A stretch of 30,134 bases of DNA from JBHIBD01 sp046758865 (lineage in GTDB: Bacteria; Planctomycetota; Brocadiia; Brocadiales; Bathyanammoxibiaceae), in contig JBHIBD010000026.1 of the NCBI GenBank assembly GCA_046758865.1, forward strand, positions 1-30,134, in the 5' to 3' direction. Position numbers and translations under genes: made by a program. The notes under the pieces are model-generated. The model saw nothing but the letters and a program-made list of their open reading frames with translations, had not been told where the DNA came from and did no database searches. Shown here in pieces: positions 1-8,729 of the stretch; the first letter of the stretch is position 1, and each line of letters begins with the position of its first letter.

Positions 1-780
1 TTGAAGATAGCTATATCTGGCAAAGGCGGTGTGGGTAAGACCACCCTTGCTGCAGCAATGGCCTGGCTGTTTGCACACGTGGACAGCAGAAAGGTGTTGG
101 CCATAGATGCAGACCCTGCGCCCAATCTCGCCCTTGCCCTGGGTATTGAGAGGCACGAGGACATCGTGCCGATGATAGAGATGAAGGAACTCATAAAGGA
201 GCGCACTGGTGCCACCTCTGAGGAGTATGGTAAATTCTTTAAGCTGAACCCCACCGTGGCTGATTTGCCAGAGCGGTTATGGGTGGAGAAGGACGGCGTG
301 CGCCTGGTGGTACTGGGTGCCATTAAGCGTGGGGGTGGCGGGTGCGCCTGTCCCGAAAGCGTCTTCCTCAGGAGTATGATTAATCATATCATTCTCCAGA
401 GGGACGAGGTGGCGGTGGCGGACATGGAGGCGGGTGTAGAGCACCTGGGCAGGGCCAGTGTAAGGGGTGTAAACGCCCTGATAGTCGTTGTGGAGCCGAC
501 GCTGCCCAGCGTGGAGATAGCCCATCGGATAAAGCGGCTTGCCTCTGACATCGGCCTGAAGTCTGTATTTGCCGTTGGCAACAAGATTCAAAACAAAGAA
601 CAGCAGGATTTTATAGAAAAGCGCCTCGGGGACATCCCTGTACTGGGGTTTCTTTCGTTTAACCCTAACGTCCAGGAGGCCAGCCTGAAGGGTACGCCTG
701 TACTGGAGGATAGACAACTGATGAAAGAGGTTGGGGAGATTGTAAAACGCCTGAAGGTAGAACTGGGTGTTACGGCATGA
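1..780 (+). CDS. cooC: CooC-like nickel-insertion P-loop ATPase
   Basis: A 259-residue MinD/ParA-type ATPase of the CooC family, which helps insert nickel into carbon monoxide dehydrogenase or acetyl-CoA synthase in the cytoplasm. Seen: a deviant Walker A motif GKGGVGKTT at residues 7-15 with the signature second lysine, a DADPAPN motif at 36-42, a Walker B-like DMEAG at 141-145, and a Cys-x-Cys pair (C115, C117) as in CooC proteins, where it binds metal at the dimer interface. The start is a TTG at base 1 that coincides with the window edge; the N-terminus looks complete because the P-loop lies at the usual distance from it. The gene overlaps trpD by 4 bases (ATGA). No CODH gene is in the window, so the client enzyme is inferred from the family. 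Confidence 0.85.
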   Translation: MKIAISGKGGVGKTTLAAAMAWLFAHVDSRKVLAIDADPAPNLALALGIERHEDIVPMIEMKELIKERTGATSEEYGKFFKLNPTVADLPERLWVEKDGVRLVVLGAIKRGGGGCACPESVFLRSMINHIILQRDEVAVADMEAGVEHLGRASVRGVNALIVVVEPTLPSVEIAHRIKRLASDIGLKSVFAVGNKIQNKEQQDFIEKRLGDIPVLGFLSFNPNVQEASLKGTPVLEDRQLMKEVGEIVKRLKVELGVTA

Positions 781-1796
781 TAAAGGAATCTATCACTAAG
801 CTGGTCGAGGGCATAAACCTTTCCGAGGCAGAGACCGCTGCCAGCATGGAAGATATTATGTCGGGTAAGGCAAGCCCGGCCCAGATAGCCGCATTTCTTA
901 CTGCCTTGAGGGTGAAGGGTGAGACGGTGGAAGAGCTTACGGGCCTGGCCCGAGTGATGAGGAGTAAGGCCACCCCGCTTGGTATAGACGATGTGGTGGT
1001 TGATACATGCGGCACGGGCGGAGACAGAAAAGGCACATTTAACATCTCCACCGCCGTTGCCCTTGTGGTGGCAGGCACAGGGCTTAAGGTAGCAAAGCAT
1101 GGAAATAAATCGTCCACAAGCCGCTCGGGGAGTGCCGATGTGCTGGGGCTCCTGGGCGTAAATATAGAAGCCAGCCCCAAGACGGTTGTGCGGTGCATCA
1201 GGGAGGCAGACATCGGCTTTCTCTTTGCGCCGCTATTCCACAGCTCCATGAGATTTGCCAGCGAGCCGAGGCGTGAGCTGGGCTTTCGCACGGCCTTTAA
1301 TATCCTTGGCCCGCTGACCAACCCCGCAAGAAACAGCCGTCAGCTCATAGGTGTTTACAGCGAGGGCTTGACCGACATACTGGCCCAGGTGCTAAGGAAT
1401 CTAGGCACGGAGCGCGCCCTGGTAGTCCACGGTCTGGATGGGCTGGACGAGATAACTACCTCTGACATGACAAAGATAACAGAGCTTAATGCGCATGAGA
1501 TTATTAGGGGATACTACATCCAACCAGAGGAGTATGGGATAAAGAGGTCGAGACCCGAAGACCTTGCGGCTAAGATTCCTGATGAAAGTGCCCAGGCCAT
1601 AAGGGACGTCCTTGATGGACGCAAGGGACCCAAGCGAGACGTCGTGCTTCTAAACGCCGCTGCTGCCATAATGGTCGGTGGGCTCGCAAAAGACATAAAA
1701 GGGGGCCTATCACTGGCCGCACAGTCCATAGACTCAGGCCGTGCAAAAGACGCTCTGCAGAGGTTAATCGAGGTAAGCTGGAAGGATGTCGAATAG
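777..1796 (+). CDS. trpD: Anthranilate phosphoribosyltransferase
   Basis: Transfers phosphoribosyl from PRPP to anthranilate in tryptophan biosynthesis. The 339-residue protein is full length for the family. Seen: an N-terminal helical domain, the PRPP-binding glycine loop GTGGD at 79-83, KHGN at 107-110 followed by a Ser/Thr-rich stretch, and the NILGPLTNPA block in the middle. The start ATG overlaps the stop of the CooC gene, and the 3' end overlaps the next gene by 11 bases, so the three genes are probably co-transcribed. No other trp gene lies in the window, so the tryptophan genes appear scattered. Some TrpD-like paralogues (TrpD2/YbiB type) exist, but the intact catalytic motifs here favour true TrpD. 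Confidence 0.93.
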   Translation: MIKESITKLVEGINLSEAETAASMEDIMSGKASPAQIAAFLTALRVKGETVEELTGLARVMRSKATPLGIDDVVVDTCGTGGDRKGTFNISTAVALVVAGTGLKVAKHGNKSSTSRSGSADVLGLLGVNIEASPKTVVRCIREADIGFLFAPLFHSSMRFASEPRRELGFRTAFNILGPLTNPARNSRQLIGVYSEGLTDILAQVLRNLGTERALVVHGLDGLDEITTSDMTKITELNAHEIIRGYYIQPEEYGIKRSRPEDLAAKIPDESAQAIRDVLDGRKGPKRDVVLLNAAAAIMVGGLAKDIKGGLSLAAQSIDSGRAKDALQRLIEVSWKDVE

Positions 1797-3357
1797 TGGA
1801 ATAGTGTTGTTAAACGCCAGAATCCTTACCATGGACAGGGATTTCCCCCTGGCAGAGGCAGTTGTAACCCCTGATGATAGAATTACCTACGTCGGGGACA
1901 GAAAAGGGCTCGGTGAAGGGCTAATATATGGAAAAGAACTGATTGACCTGGGGGGAAGGACGGTAGTACCAGGCTTCATTGACTCACACGTGCATCTGGT
2001 CGAGATGGCCAAGAGCCGCCTGGGGTTAGACCTTGGAGGATGCCGCTCCATTAAGGAGGCCCTGGATATCGTTGAGCAGGGGCTCGAGAGGAGGCCTAGG
2101 GGTGAATGGGTCATAGGATACAACTGGGACGAGAGCCGATGGAAGGAAGGCCGCATCGTTACTATAGAAGAACTCGACAGGGTAAGCCCACACCACCCCG
2201 TCATCCTCAAGCGCATATGTCAGCACCTTGTGTTGGTAAATAGTCGTGCACTTGAGCTTGCCCGTATCCCAAAGGGTACGGAAGGTCTGTGCACGGACCC
2301 AAAGACTGGGAACCCCAATGGCATAATTCAACAAGATGCGCGGCGGATTGTGGAATCTCATCTGAAGTTCTCCCCTCAAAAACTTTACGCCGCAATAGAG
2401 ACGACACAGAAAGAGATGCTGGCCCTTGGGATAACCTCTATCCACGACATGGGCTCGGATTTTAGGCTGTTGCAGAGGGTATCCAATGAGGGGCGATTGG
2501 TAATAAGGACGCATCTGTACGTGGAGGAACATGCACTCTCAGATATAGATGGCGTAGGCGGTGCCCTAAGGGATGAGGACAATTGCCATTTTAGGATAGG
2601 TGGCGTAAAATTCTTCCTAGATGGCTCCATCGGCGCACACAGTGCGGCCCTCTCAGAACCTTACGCAGACGGAAGGGGTGGCTGTGGGCGGCTAAGATGG
2701 GACAAAGACGCACTAAAAAGCCTCGTATCAAAGCTGCATGAAAAGGGTTGGCAGGTATCTCTCCATGCTATTGGAGATAGGGCAGTTACGATGGCACTGG
2801 AGGTACTGGAACATGCCCAAAATGGTTGCCCGAGAAAGGCCTCGAGGCACCGCATAGAGCACTGCGAACTCCTCCCAGAAGGCGCACTTGAGCAGATAAA
2901 AAACTTGGGTGTAATCGTCTCTGCACAACCGAATTTCTCCTCCATGTGGGGCCGACCTGGTGGGATGTATGAAAAACTCCTGGGCAAAAGGCGCTGGGAG
3001 GGTGTGGACCCCTGGGGTATATTCCATAGTAGATCAATACCCCTTGCCTTCGGCTCAGACGGTATGCCAGTTGGGCCACTCTATGGCATATGGTCTGCTG
3101 CCAATCATCCTGTCGAGGAAAGCCGCCTGGGCCCACTAGATGCCCTTCGCTCTTACACACACGGCAGTGCCTTTGCCTCTTTCGAGGAGGATGTGAAGGG
3201 AACGATAGCGCAAGGTAAGCTGGCCGACATGGTGGTACTCTCCCGAGACCCTACAGCTATACCCCGGAAGGAGATAAAGGACATCAAGGTAGAAATGACC
3301 ATTCTGGGCGGAAAAGTCCTCCATGACAACCTCTCACAGAGAGTCTCTTCCTATTAA
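1786..3357 (+). CDS. YtcJ-type amidohydrolase (metal-dependent hydrolase)
   Basis: A 523-residue amidohydrolase-superfamily enzyme of the YtcJ/Amidohydro_3 type (TIM barrel, cytoplasmic). Metal-ligand motifs are present in order: HVH (H68, H70) after the GFIDSHVHL strand, a lysine in GGVKFFLDGS near 275, His in SLHAIGDRAV near 327, His in RIEHCELL near 359, and the Asp of AFGSDGMPVGPL near 424. The C-terminus has the usual small beta domain (KLADMVVLSRDP). The substrate cannot be named from sequence; members hydrolyse N-acyl, formamide or cyclic amide compounds. The gene overlaps the end of trpD by 11 bases. It ends before an AT-rich spacer, so it probably closes the first operon. Confidence 0.85.
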   Translation: MSNSGIVLLNARILTMDRDFPLAEAVVTPDDRITYVGDRKGLGEGLIYGKELIDLGGRTVVPGFIDSHVHLVEMAKSRLGLDLGGCRSIKEALDIVEQGLERRPRGEWVIGYNWDESRWKEGRIVTIEELDRVSPHHPVILKRICQHLVLVNSRALELARIPKGTEGLCTDPKTGNPNGIIQQDARRIVESHLKFSPQKLYAAIETTQKEMLALGITSIHDMGSDFRLLQRVSNEGRLVIRTHLYVEEHALSDIDGVGGALRDEDNCHFRIGGVKFFLDGSIGAHSAALSEPYADGRGGCGRLRWDKDALKSLVSKLHEKGWQVSLHAIGDRAVTMALEVLEHAQNGCPRKASRHRIEHCELLPEGALEQIKNLGVIVSAQPNFSSMWGRPGGMYEKLLGKRRWEGVDPWGIFHSRSIPLAFGSDGMPVGPLYGIWSAANHPVEESRLGPLDALRSYTHGSAFASFEEDVKGTIAQGKLADMVVLSRDPTAIPRKEIKDIKVEMTILGGKVLHDNLSQRVSSY

Positions 3358-3453
3358 AATTTTTATTTTTTATTGATTTTTCGGGTGTTTTTTTTTATGT
3401 ATTAAAAATCCTAAGTTACTTTACAAAACTTCTCCTAAAAGCTGGTGTATGAA
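3358..3453 (+). promoter_or_regulatory. AT-rich spacer, candidate promoter of the polyamine operon
   Basis: A very AT-rich spacer with a run of ten or so T near 3388-3396, unlike the GC-balanced flanks. A weak sigma70-like pair can be placed: TTGATT at 3373-3378 and TATGTA at 3396-3401 with a 17-base spacer. The following gene has no obvious Shine-Dalgarno sequence. No hairpin terminator was seen for the upstream gene. The promoter call is tentative. Confidence 0.3.
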
Positions 3454-3996
3454 ATGATTCCAAGTCGGGTGTTTTTTACTAAAGGTGTAGGTAAGCATAA
3501 GGAAAAACTTCAGTCGTTCGAACTTGCCCTTAGAAAGGCTGGTATCGAGAAATATAATCTGGTCAGGGTCTCAAGTATTTTTCCTCCCAAGTGTAAGATT
3601 ATAACCAAGAGACTTAGCAATCCCCTCGTCAGACCTGGACAGGTGGTGCACTGTGTACTCAGTCATAATTCCACCAACGAGCCTAATCGAATGATAAGTG
3701 CGTCCATCGGGTTAGCGGTGCCGGCCGAGGCTGAGCACTATGGCTATCTGAGTGAACACCACTCATTTGGGGAGACAGAGGAGAAGGCTGGAGATTACGC
3801 TGAAGACCTTGCGGCTACAATGCTTGCAACTACCCTGGGAATAGAGTTTGACTCTGAGAAAAATTATGACGAGAGGAAACAAATCTACCGCATGAGTGGT
3901 AAAATTGTAAAGACAAGGAATGTTACCCAAACGGCCCGTGGCGATAAAGAAGGGCTTTGGACAACTGTACTTGCTGCAGCGGTCTTTCTGACATGA
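3454..3996 (+). CDS. Pyruvoyl-dependent arginine decarboxylase
   Basis: Decarboxylates arginine to agmatine, the first step of the arginine route to putrescine. The 180-residue proenzyme matches the archaeal PvlArgDC family, known from Methanocaldococcus. Seen: the N-terminal MIPSRVFFTKGVG strand, SFELALRKAGI, and the self-cleavage site in VSSIFPP, where the second Ser of the pair (S40-S41) becomes the pyruvoyl cofactor and splits the chain into beta and alpha subunits. I chose ATG 3454; an in-frame GTG at 3445 would add three residues. The 3' end overlaps the next gene's ATG (ATGA). Position directly upstream of a DHS-like gene and agmatinase supports polyamine synthesis rather than acid resistance. 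Confidence 0.93.
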   Translation: MIPSRVFFTKGVGKHKEKLQSFELALRKAGIEKYNLVRVSSIFPPKCKIITKRLSNPLVRPGQVVHCVLSHNSTNEPNRMISASIGLAVPAEAEHYGYLSEHHSFGETEEKAGDYAEDLAATMLATTLGIEFDSEKNYDERKQIYRMSGKIVKTRNVTQTARGDKEGLWTTVLAAAVFLT

Positions 3997-5075
3997 CAAC
4001 CTGCAACCAACCGCCAAGAGAAAATTATCTTCATAAAGGGACCATACCGGTCTTTCAGGCAAGGGAAGACATGCGTGTTGTAGACCTTGTCGAGAGTTTT
4101 GCTGCATCAGGGGCCTTTAATGCCGGCAGGCTAGCCGAGGCGTCAAAGCTCTTTCTAAAGATGACTGAGGACGATACCACTATCTGCCTTACCCTGTCCG
4201 GAGCCATGACCCCCACAGGTATGGGCGGCCTCCTGGTAGAGCTCATCGAGGCGGGATTGATAGACTTTATAGTCTCCACCGGTGCCAATATCTATCACGA
4301 CCTTCACTTCGCACTGGACCTGCCCGTGCATCGTGGCGACTTCCGCTCTAACGACGCCGAGCTCCGCCAGGCAAAGATTTCGCGGATATACGATATGTTT
4401 ATCACAGATGAGGTACTGACAGAGACCGATAACTTCGTGCAAGGTGTCCTTAACCACGGTGCAGGCTATGAGACCATGTCCAGTGCGCAAGTACACCACA
4501 TTATTGGGAAGGTCACCCTGGAGAAGGCACCTTACCCGGAACGAAGTTTCGTGGCACAGGCCGCAAGGCTTGACGTACCCATATTTAGTTCCTCTCCTGG
4601 GGATTCGGCAATTGGTATGATACTCGCCCGTTTAAGGCTCCTCGGGAGTAAGACTACGGTAAACCCTGACCTGGACGTCATTCAGACCGCAGCAATAGTC
4701 CATGGCAGCAAGAAAAACGGTGTAGTTACCATAGGAGGTGGCTCACCAAAGAACTTCTATATGCAGACACAGCCCATGCTTGAGTCGGCCTTCGGCAAGC
4801 CTTGCAAGGGGCACGACTACTTTGTACAGATAACCACCGATTCACCTCAGTGGGGTGGTCTCTCAGGGGCTACACCGCAAGAGGCTATCTCCTGGGGAAA
4901 GGTCCGGAAAGAAGAGACAAAGAACTACGTCGTAGTGTACTGCGACGCCACCATAGCCGCACCTATCCTTATGACCTATGGCCTGGCCAAGGCGAAGAAG
5001 AAGCCCCCAAGAAAGTTGTACAGAAGACTCCCAGAGCTGGTCGACGCCCTCAGGCGAGATTCCAAGCCTCTCTAA
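3993..5075 (+). CDS. Deoxyhypusine synthase family protein
   Basis: A 360-residue NAD-dependent aminobutyl transferase of the deoxyhypusine synthase (DHS) fold. Seen: the NAD-binding LTLSGAMTPTGMGG and FIVSTGANIYHD blocks, VVTIGGGSPKNF, and the C-terminal SGATPQEAISWGKVR, which carries the lysine (K303) equivalent to the active-site Lys of eukaryotic DHS. Bacteria generally lack eIF5A, so modification of that protein is unlikely. By family knowledge, bacterial members may make homospermidine or another polyamine from putrescine or spermidine, and the neighbours fit this: arginine decarboxylase upstream (4-base overlap) and agmatinase downstream. The start at 3993 was chosen for the ATGA junction; an upstream in-frame ATG at 3957 would overlap the decarboxylase by 40 bases. 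Confidence 0.88.
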   Translation: MTTCNQPPRENYLHKGTIPVFQAREDMRVVDLVESFAASGAFNAGRLAEASKLFLKMTEDDTTICLTLSGAMTPTGMGGLLVELIEAGLIDFIVSTGANIYHDLHFALDLPVHRGDFRSNDAELRQAKISRIYDMFITDEVLTETDNFVQGVLNHGAGYETMSSAQVHHIIGKVTLEKAPYPERSFVAQAARLDVPIFSSSPGDSAIGMILARLRLLGSKTTVNPDLDVIQTAAIVHGSKKNGVVTIGGGSPKNFYMQTQPMLESAFGKPCKGHDYFVQITTDSPQWGGLSGATPQEAISWGKVRKEETKNYVVVYCDATIAAPILMTYGLAKAKKKPPRKLYRRLPELVDALRRDSKPL

Positions 5076-5101
5076 AATCACCTTTTAGGTACCATGCCTA
5101 C

Positions 5102-5989
5102 ATGTCTGGACCTGAATCTGTTCCGTACAATTTTGGGGCACTGCCTGAAGAATACTCCCAGCTGGAAAAAAGTTGGTTAGTAATACTACCTGTGCCTTAT
5201 GATTCCACCGCAAGCTACCGAAGCGGTGCAAAGGAAGGGCCGCAAGCCATCATAAACGCATCAAGAAACTTGGAGCTCTTTGACGGGGAGCTTCTCTGTG
5301 ATGTCTCTACCCAGGGCATACACACCTTGCCGGAGCTCATGCCAGACCACCGTGGGCCTGAGCACATGATAGAGACGGTTGAGGAAGTGGCCGGTAAAAT
5401 CCTAAGCCAGGACAAGATGTTGGTAACTCTAGGTGGTGACCACAGCATCACCCTCGGAGTGGTCCGCGCCTATAAGGAAATCTTTCCAAAACTCTCGGTG
5501 CTTCAGATAGACGCACATCTCGACCTGAGGCATCACTACGCTGGGACTATCTACAGCCACGCCTCTGTCATGCGTCGCGTGTATGAGCTCTCCAGCATCA
5601 CCCAGGTCGGTATCAGGAGCTTTTCCAGGGAGGAGCACGACTTTGTGATAGAAAAGGGCTTGAAACCCTTTTACAAGAACAATATCAGCTACAGAGAAGA
5701 TTGGCCTGATGAGGTAATAGAGAGACTCTCTGATGAGGTCTATGTGACCATTGACCTGGATGGGCTTGACCCCTCTATTATGCCATCTGTGGGGACCCCT
5801 GAGCCCGGGGGCCTAGGTTGGTATGAGGTCTTGGGACTCCTGAGAAGATTGGCGGAAAAGAGGAGGATAGTTGGTTTTGACGTAATGGAGCTCTGCCCGG
5901 AGCCTGGGAATGTGGCGCCCGACTTCCTCGCAGCCAAACTGGTCTACAAACTAGCCACATACACATTACTTTCTAGCAAACGGGGATAG
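5102..5989 (+). CDS. speB: Agmatinase (agmatine ureohydrolase)
   Basis: Hydrolyses agmatine to putrescine and urea. The 295-residue ureohydrolase has all binuclear manganese ligands: H114 in GGDHS, D137, H139 and D141 in IDAHLDLRH, and D218 and D220 in TIDLDGLDP. The family substrate loop follows as GTPEPGGLGWYE. Arginase is less likely because the gene follows an arginine decarboxylase, which supplies agmatine. The reading frame stays open upstream through the DHS-like gene to 4802, but that part is not ureohydrolase-like, so ATG 5102 was chosen. It lies 26 bases after the DHS-like stop and 3 bases before argJ, which indicates a single operon. Confidence 0.93.
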   Translation: MSGPESVPYNFGALPEEYSQLEKSWLVILPVPYDSTASYRSGAKEGPQAIINASRNLELFDGELLCDVSTQGIHTLPELMPDHRGPEHMIETVEEVAGKILSQDKMLVTLGGDHSITLGVVRAYKEIFPKLSVLQIDAHLDLRHHYAGTIYSHASVMRRVYELSSITQVGIRSFSREEHDFVIEKGLKPFYKNNISYREDWPDEVIERLSDEVYVTIDLDGLDPSIMPSVGTPEPGGLGWYEVLGLLRRLAEKRRIVGFDVMELCPEPGNVAPDFLAAKLVYKLATYTLLSSKRG

Positions 5990-5992
5990 GTC

Positions 5993-7198
5993 ATGGAAGA
6001 GATACAGGGAGGTGTAACTGCGCCAAAGGGGTTCCTTGCCGGGGCGGCCCACGGCGGTCTCAAGAAGGACGGCTACGACGTGGGCATCATACTTTCCGAG
6101 CACCCCGCACAGGCAGCCGCCATGTTCACCACCAATCAGATAGTGGCCGCGCCGGTGGCCCTGAGCCGTGAGACAGTAAAGAAGGGGCGGATGCGTGCCG
6201 TGGTTGTCAACAGCGGTAACGCCAACGCCTGCACCGGCGAAAAGGGTTACGAGGATGCCAGGGCGATGGCGGCGGTCGCTGCAAGGGCGTTGGGTGTATC
6301 ATCTGATGAGGTGTTCGTGGCCTCCACCGGTAGAATAGGTGAACGACTACCCATGGAAAAGGTCGTCTCGGGGATAAAAGATGCCGTAAAAAATTTAGGA
6401 CCTGAAATACAAAACGGACATGCGTTTGCCCAATCAATTATGACTACCGACACCCACACCAAGGAGATAGCCTTAAGGACGAAGGCTGGGGGGCACACAA
6501 TCACCATTGGTGGGGCAACCAAGGGTGCCGGTATGATAGCCCCCAACATGGCCACTATGCTCTGTTTTCTTACCACGGATTCTTCCATCCCAAGCGAGGT
6601 GTTGAGCAGATGTCTAAAAAACTCAGTAACCCATTCTTTTAACCAGATCAGCGTGGACGGGCATATGAGCACCAATGACACGGTTGTTATCCTTGCCAAT
6701 GGAGCAGCGGGGGGACCGGTTATTGACGACACCACAATGGTGCTCCCTGTCCTTCAAGAGGTGCTGGACTATGTTACACGCTACCTTGCAAAGGAAATAG
6801 TTAAAGACGGCGAAGGTGCCACCAAACTTGTAAGGATAGAGGTAAGCGGTGCACCTACGGAAGGGTATGCAATGCAGGTGGCCGGCTCTATAGGAAACTC
6901 CCCACTGGTCAAGACCGCTATAAACGGAGAAGACCCCAACTGGGGAAGGATTATCTCTGCAGCAGGTGCGGCAGGCATTCCCCTTGACGAGCAAAAGCTC
7001 AGGCTATATATTGGAAAAATTCTTGTATTTGAGGGAGGAGTTTCCGTAGCCTTCGAGCGAGAGGAGCTCCTGGAGGAGATGAAGAAAAAGGAGATATACA
7101 TACGCCTCCATCTGGGTCTCGGCAAATCAAAGACCGAGTTCTGGACCTGCGACCTCTCACAGGAATACGTCACCATAAACGCCAGATATCGCACATAG
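5993..7198 (+). CDS. argJ: Glutamate N-acetyltransferase / ornithine acetyltransferase ArgJ
   Basis: Transfers the acetyl group from N-acetylornithine to glutamate in the cyclic arginine pathway; bifunctional forms also use acetyl-CoA. The 401-residue proenzyme is full length. Seen: VNSGNANACTG near 72-82, ATKGAGMIAPNMATML at 175-190 with the autocleavage nucleophile T188, and a typical C-terminus YVTINARYRT. A GGGGATAGG purine-rich site precedes the ATG. It begins 3 bases after agmatinase, coupling ornithine/arginine supply with arginine-derived polyamine synthesis. Whether it is mono- or bifunctional cannot be told from sequence. Confidence 0.95.
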   Translation: MEEIQGGVTAPKGFLAGAAHGGLKKDGYDVGIILSEHPAQAAAMFTTNQIVAAPVALSRETVKKGRMRAVVVNSGNANACTGEKGYEDARAMAAVAARALGVSSDEVFVASTGRIGERLPMEKVVSGIKDAVKNLGPEIQNGHAFAQSIMTTDTHTKEIALRTKAGGHTITIGGATKGAGMIAPNMATMLCFLTTDSSIPSEVLSRCLKNSVTHSFNQISVDGHMSTNDTVVILANGAAGGPVIDDTTMVLPVLQEVLDYVTRYLAKEIVKDGEGATKLVRIEVSGAPTEGYAMQVAGSIGNSPLVKTAINGEDPNWGRIISAAGAAGIPLDEQKLRLYIGKILVFEGGVSVAFEREELLEEMKKKEIYIRLHLGLGKSKTEFWTCDLSQEYVTINARYRT

Positions 7199-7236
7199 AA
7201 CCACTTTCAATGCAAAAATGCGAGACAAGAGGGAAA

Positions 7237-8727
7237 ATGGAAACTGCGAAAATGCGCAGAGCCTGCCGGGTAGTTTTCACTGTAGTACTGGCTTTCTTCC
7301 TGCACACAGCCATCCTTAGTGCCCAGGAACTCAGGCTTGACGTTAAGGAGCACGTCCTGAAAAACGGCCTGAAACTCCTGATGCTGGAAAAACACCAAAG
7401 CCCCACAGTCTCATTAAGGATAGTCTTTAAGGTAGGGTCGGTAAATGAGCACATAGGCATCACCGGCGTCTCCCACCTATTTGAACACATGATGTTTAAG
7501 GGTACTAAACTATTTGGCACAAAGGATTGGGAGACGGAGAAGTCGCTCCTAAAGAGAGAAGACGAGCTGGTTGAGGCTATCTCCAATGAGACCGATGAGC
7601 AGAAACGCAAGGCCCTGGAGGCCGAGCTGGCGGATGTGAGAAAGAGACAGAAAGAAATCACGGTCACCGATGAATTTTGGTCCATATATATGAGAAATGG
7701 GGCCACGGGGTTAAACGCCTCAACAAGTGATGACACCACCCGCTACTATTGCAACCTGCCATCCAATAAGCTGGAACTCTGGGCCTTTATCGAGTCAGAC
7801 AGGATGAAGAACCTGGTACTTCGAGAGTTCTACTCAGAGAAAGATGTGGTAATGGAAGAGAGGAGGCTGCGCACGGAGACCAGCCCGTTCGGGCTCTTGT
7901 TTGAGCAGTTAAACGCAGCCGCCTTCACCGCACACCCCTATGGTTGGCCTGTCATAGGCTGGATGTCAGACATAAGAAATCTCACCAAGGAAGAGACCCA
8001 AAAATATTTTACCCGATACTACGCCCCCAACAACGCAATAATTGTCGTCGTGGGAGACATAAACCCACAGGAGATAATTAATCTTGTGGAGAAGTATTTT
8101 GGCGACATTCCTGCCCAGCCACCCATCTCTGAGGTAAAGACGGTAGAACCAGAGCAGAGGGGTGAGCGTAGGGTGTACGTGGAGTACGATGCAAACCCGA
8201 TGCTGGCCATTGCCTATCATAAGCCAGAGATAACGCACCCAGACCAATACGTCTTCGAGGTCATACAGAATCTCCTTACAAGCGGCAGGACCTCTCGTCT
8301 TTACAAAACATTGATAGAAGAGAAAAGGATGGCTGTGATGGCAAGGAGCTATGCCGGGGGGTCGAAGTATCCCGACCTGTTTTTTCTCTTCGTTACCCCT
8401 CGATTCCCGTACAGCGCTGAAGAGGTGGAACAGGTGATATTTGAGGAACTGGAGAGGCTGAAAAGCGAACCCCCCACAGATTGGGAACTTCAGAAGATAA
8501 AGAACCAGCTTGAGGCCGATTTTATCCGCGGCTTAGAGTCTAACTCAGGCCTCGCCGACGAGATAGGCTATTACGAGGCCGTGGCCGGCGGCTGGCGCTA
8601 TATAAACACCGCCGTGGAAAGGATAAAGGCCGTAACCGCGGAGGATGTCATGAGGGTGGCAAAGAAGTATTTCACCAGAGTGAACCGCACCGTGGCCATA
8701 TTGGTTAAGAAGAAAGAAGAGGCTTAG
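7237..8727 (+). CDS. M16-family zinc metallopeptidase, catalytic subunit, exported
   Basis: A secreted M16B-type peptidase of about 496 residues. After a basic N-terminus there is a signal peptide with a hydrophobic core ending near LSAQ. The inverted zinc motif HLFEH is intact (H80, E83, H84), with the third ligand Glu in VVMEERR near residue 207. The spacing to that Glu is longer than the usual ~76 residues because a charged, coiled-coil-like insert (about residues 90-150) is present. The C-terminal inactive half is included (SGRTSRLYKTL). ATG 7237 was chosen because GAGGG precedes it; ATG 7210 or 7252 are alternatives. The next gene, 2 bases downstream, encodes the partner without the zinc motif. 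Confidence 0.9.
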   Translation: METAKMRRACRVVFTVVLAFFLHTAILSAQELRLDVKEHVLKNGLKLLMLEKHQSPTVSLRIVFKVGSVNEHIGITGVSHLFEHMMFKGTKLFGTKDWETEKSLLKREDELVEAISNETDEQKRKALEAELADVRKRQKEITVTDEFWSIYMRNGATGLNASTSDDTTRYYCNLPSNKLELWAFIESDRMKNLVLREFYSEKDVVMEERRLRTETSPFGLLFEQLNAAAFTAHPYGWPVIGWMSDIRNLTKEETQKYFTRYYAPNNAIIVVVGDINPQEIINLVEKYFGDIPAQPPISEVKTVEPEQRGERRVYVEYDANPMLAIAYHKPEITHPDQYVFEVIQNLLTSGRTSRLYKTLIEEKRMAVMARSYAGGSKYPDLFFLFVTPRFPYSAEEVEQVIFEELERLKSEPPTDWELQKIKNQLEADFIRGLESNSGLADEIGYYEAVAGGWRYINTAVERIKAVTAEDVMRVAKKYFTRVNRTVAILVKKKEEA

Positions 8728-8729
8728 AG

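Noticed and set aside
588..1321. Long minus-strand frames opposite the CooC gene and trpD
   Set aside because: They are antisense to well-conserved genes and show no family motifs.
4802..5101. Upstream extension of the agmatinase frame
   Set aside because: It overlaps the DHS-like gene in another frame and has no ureohydrolase similarity.
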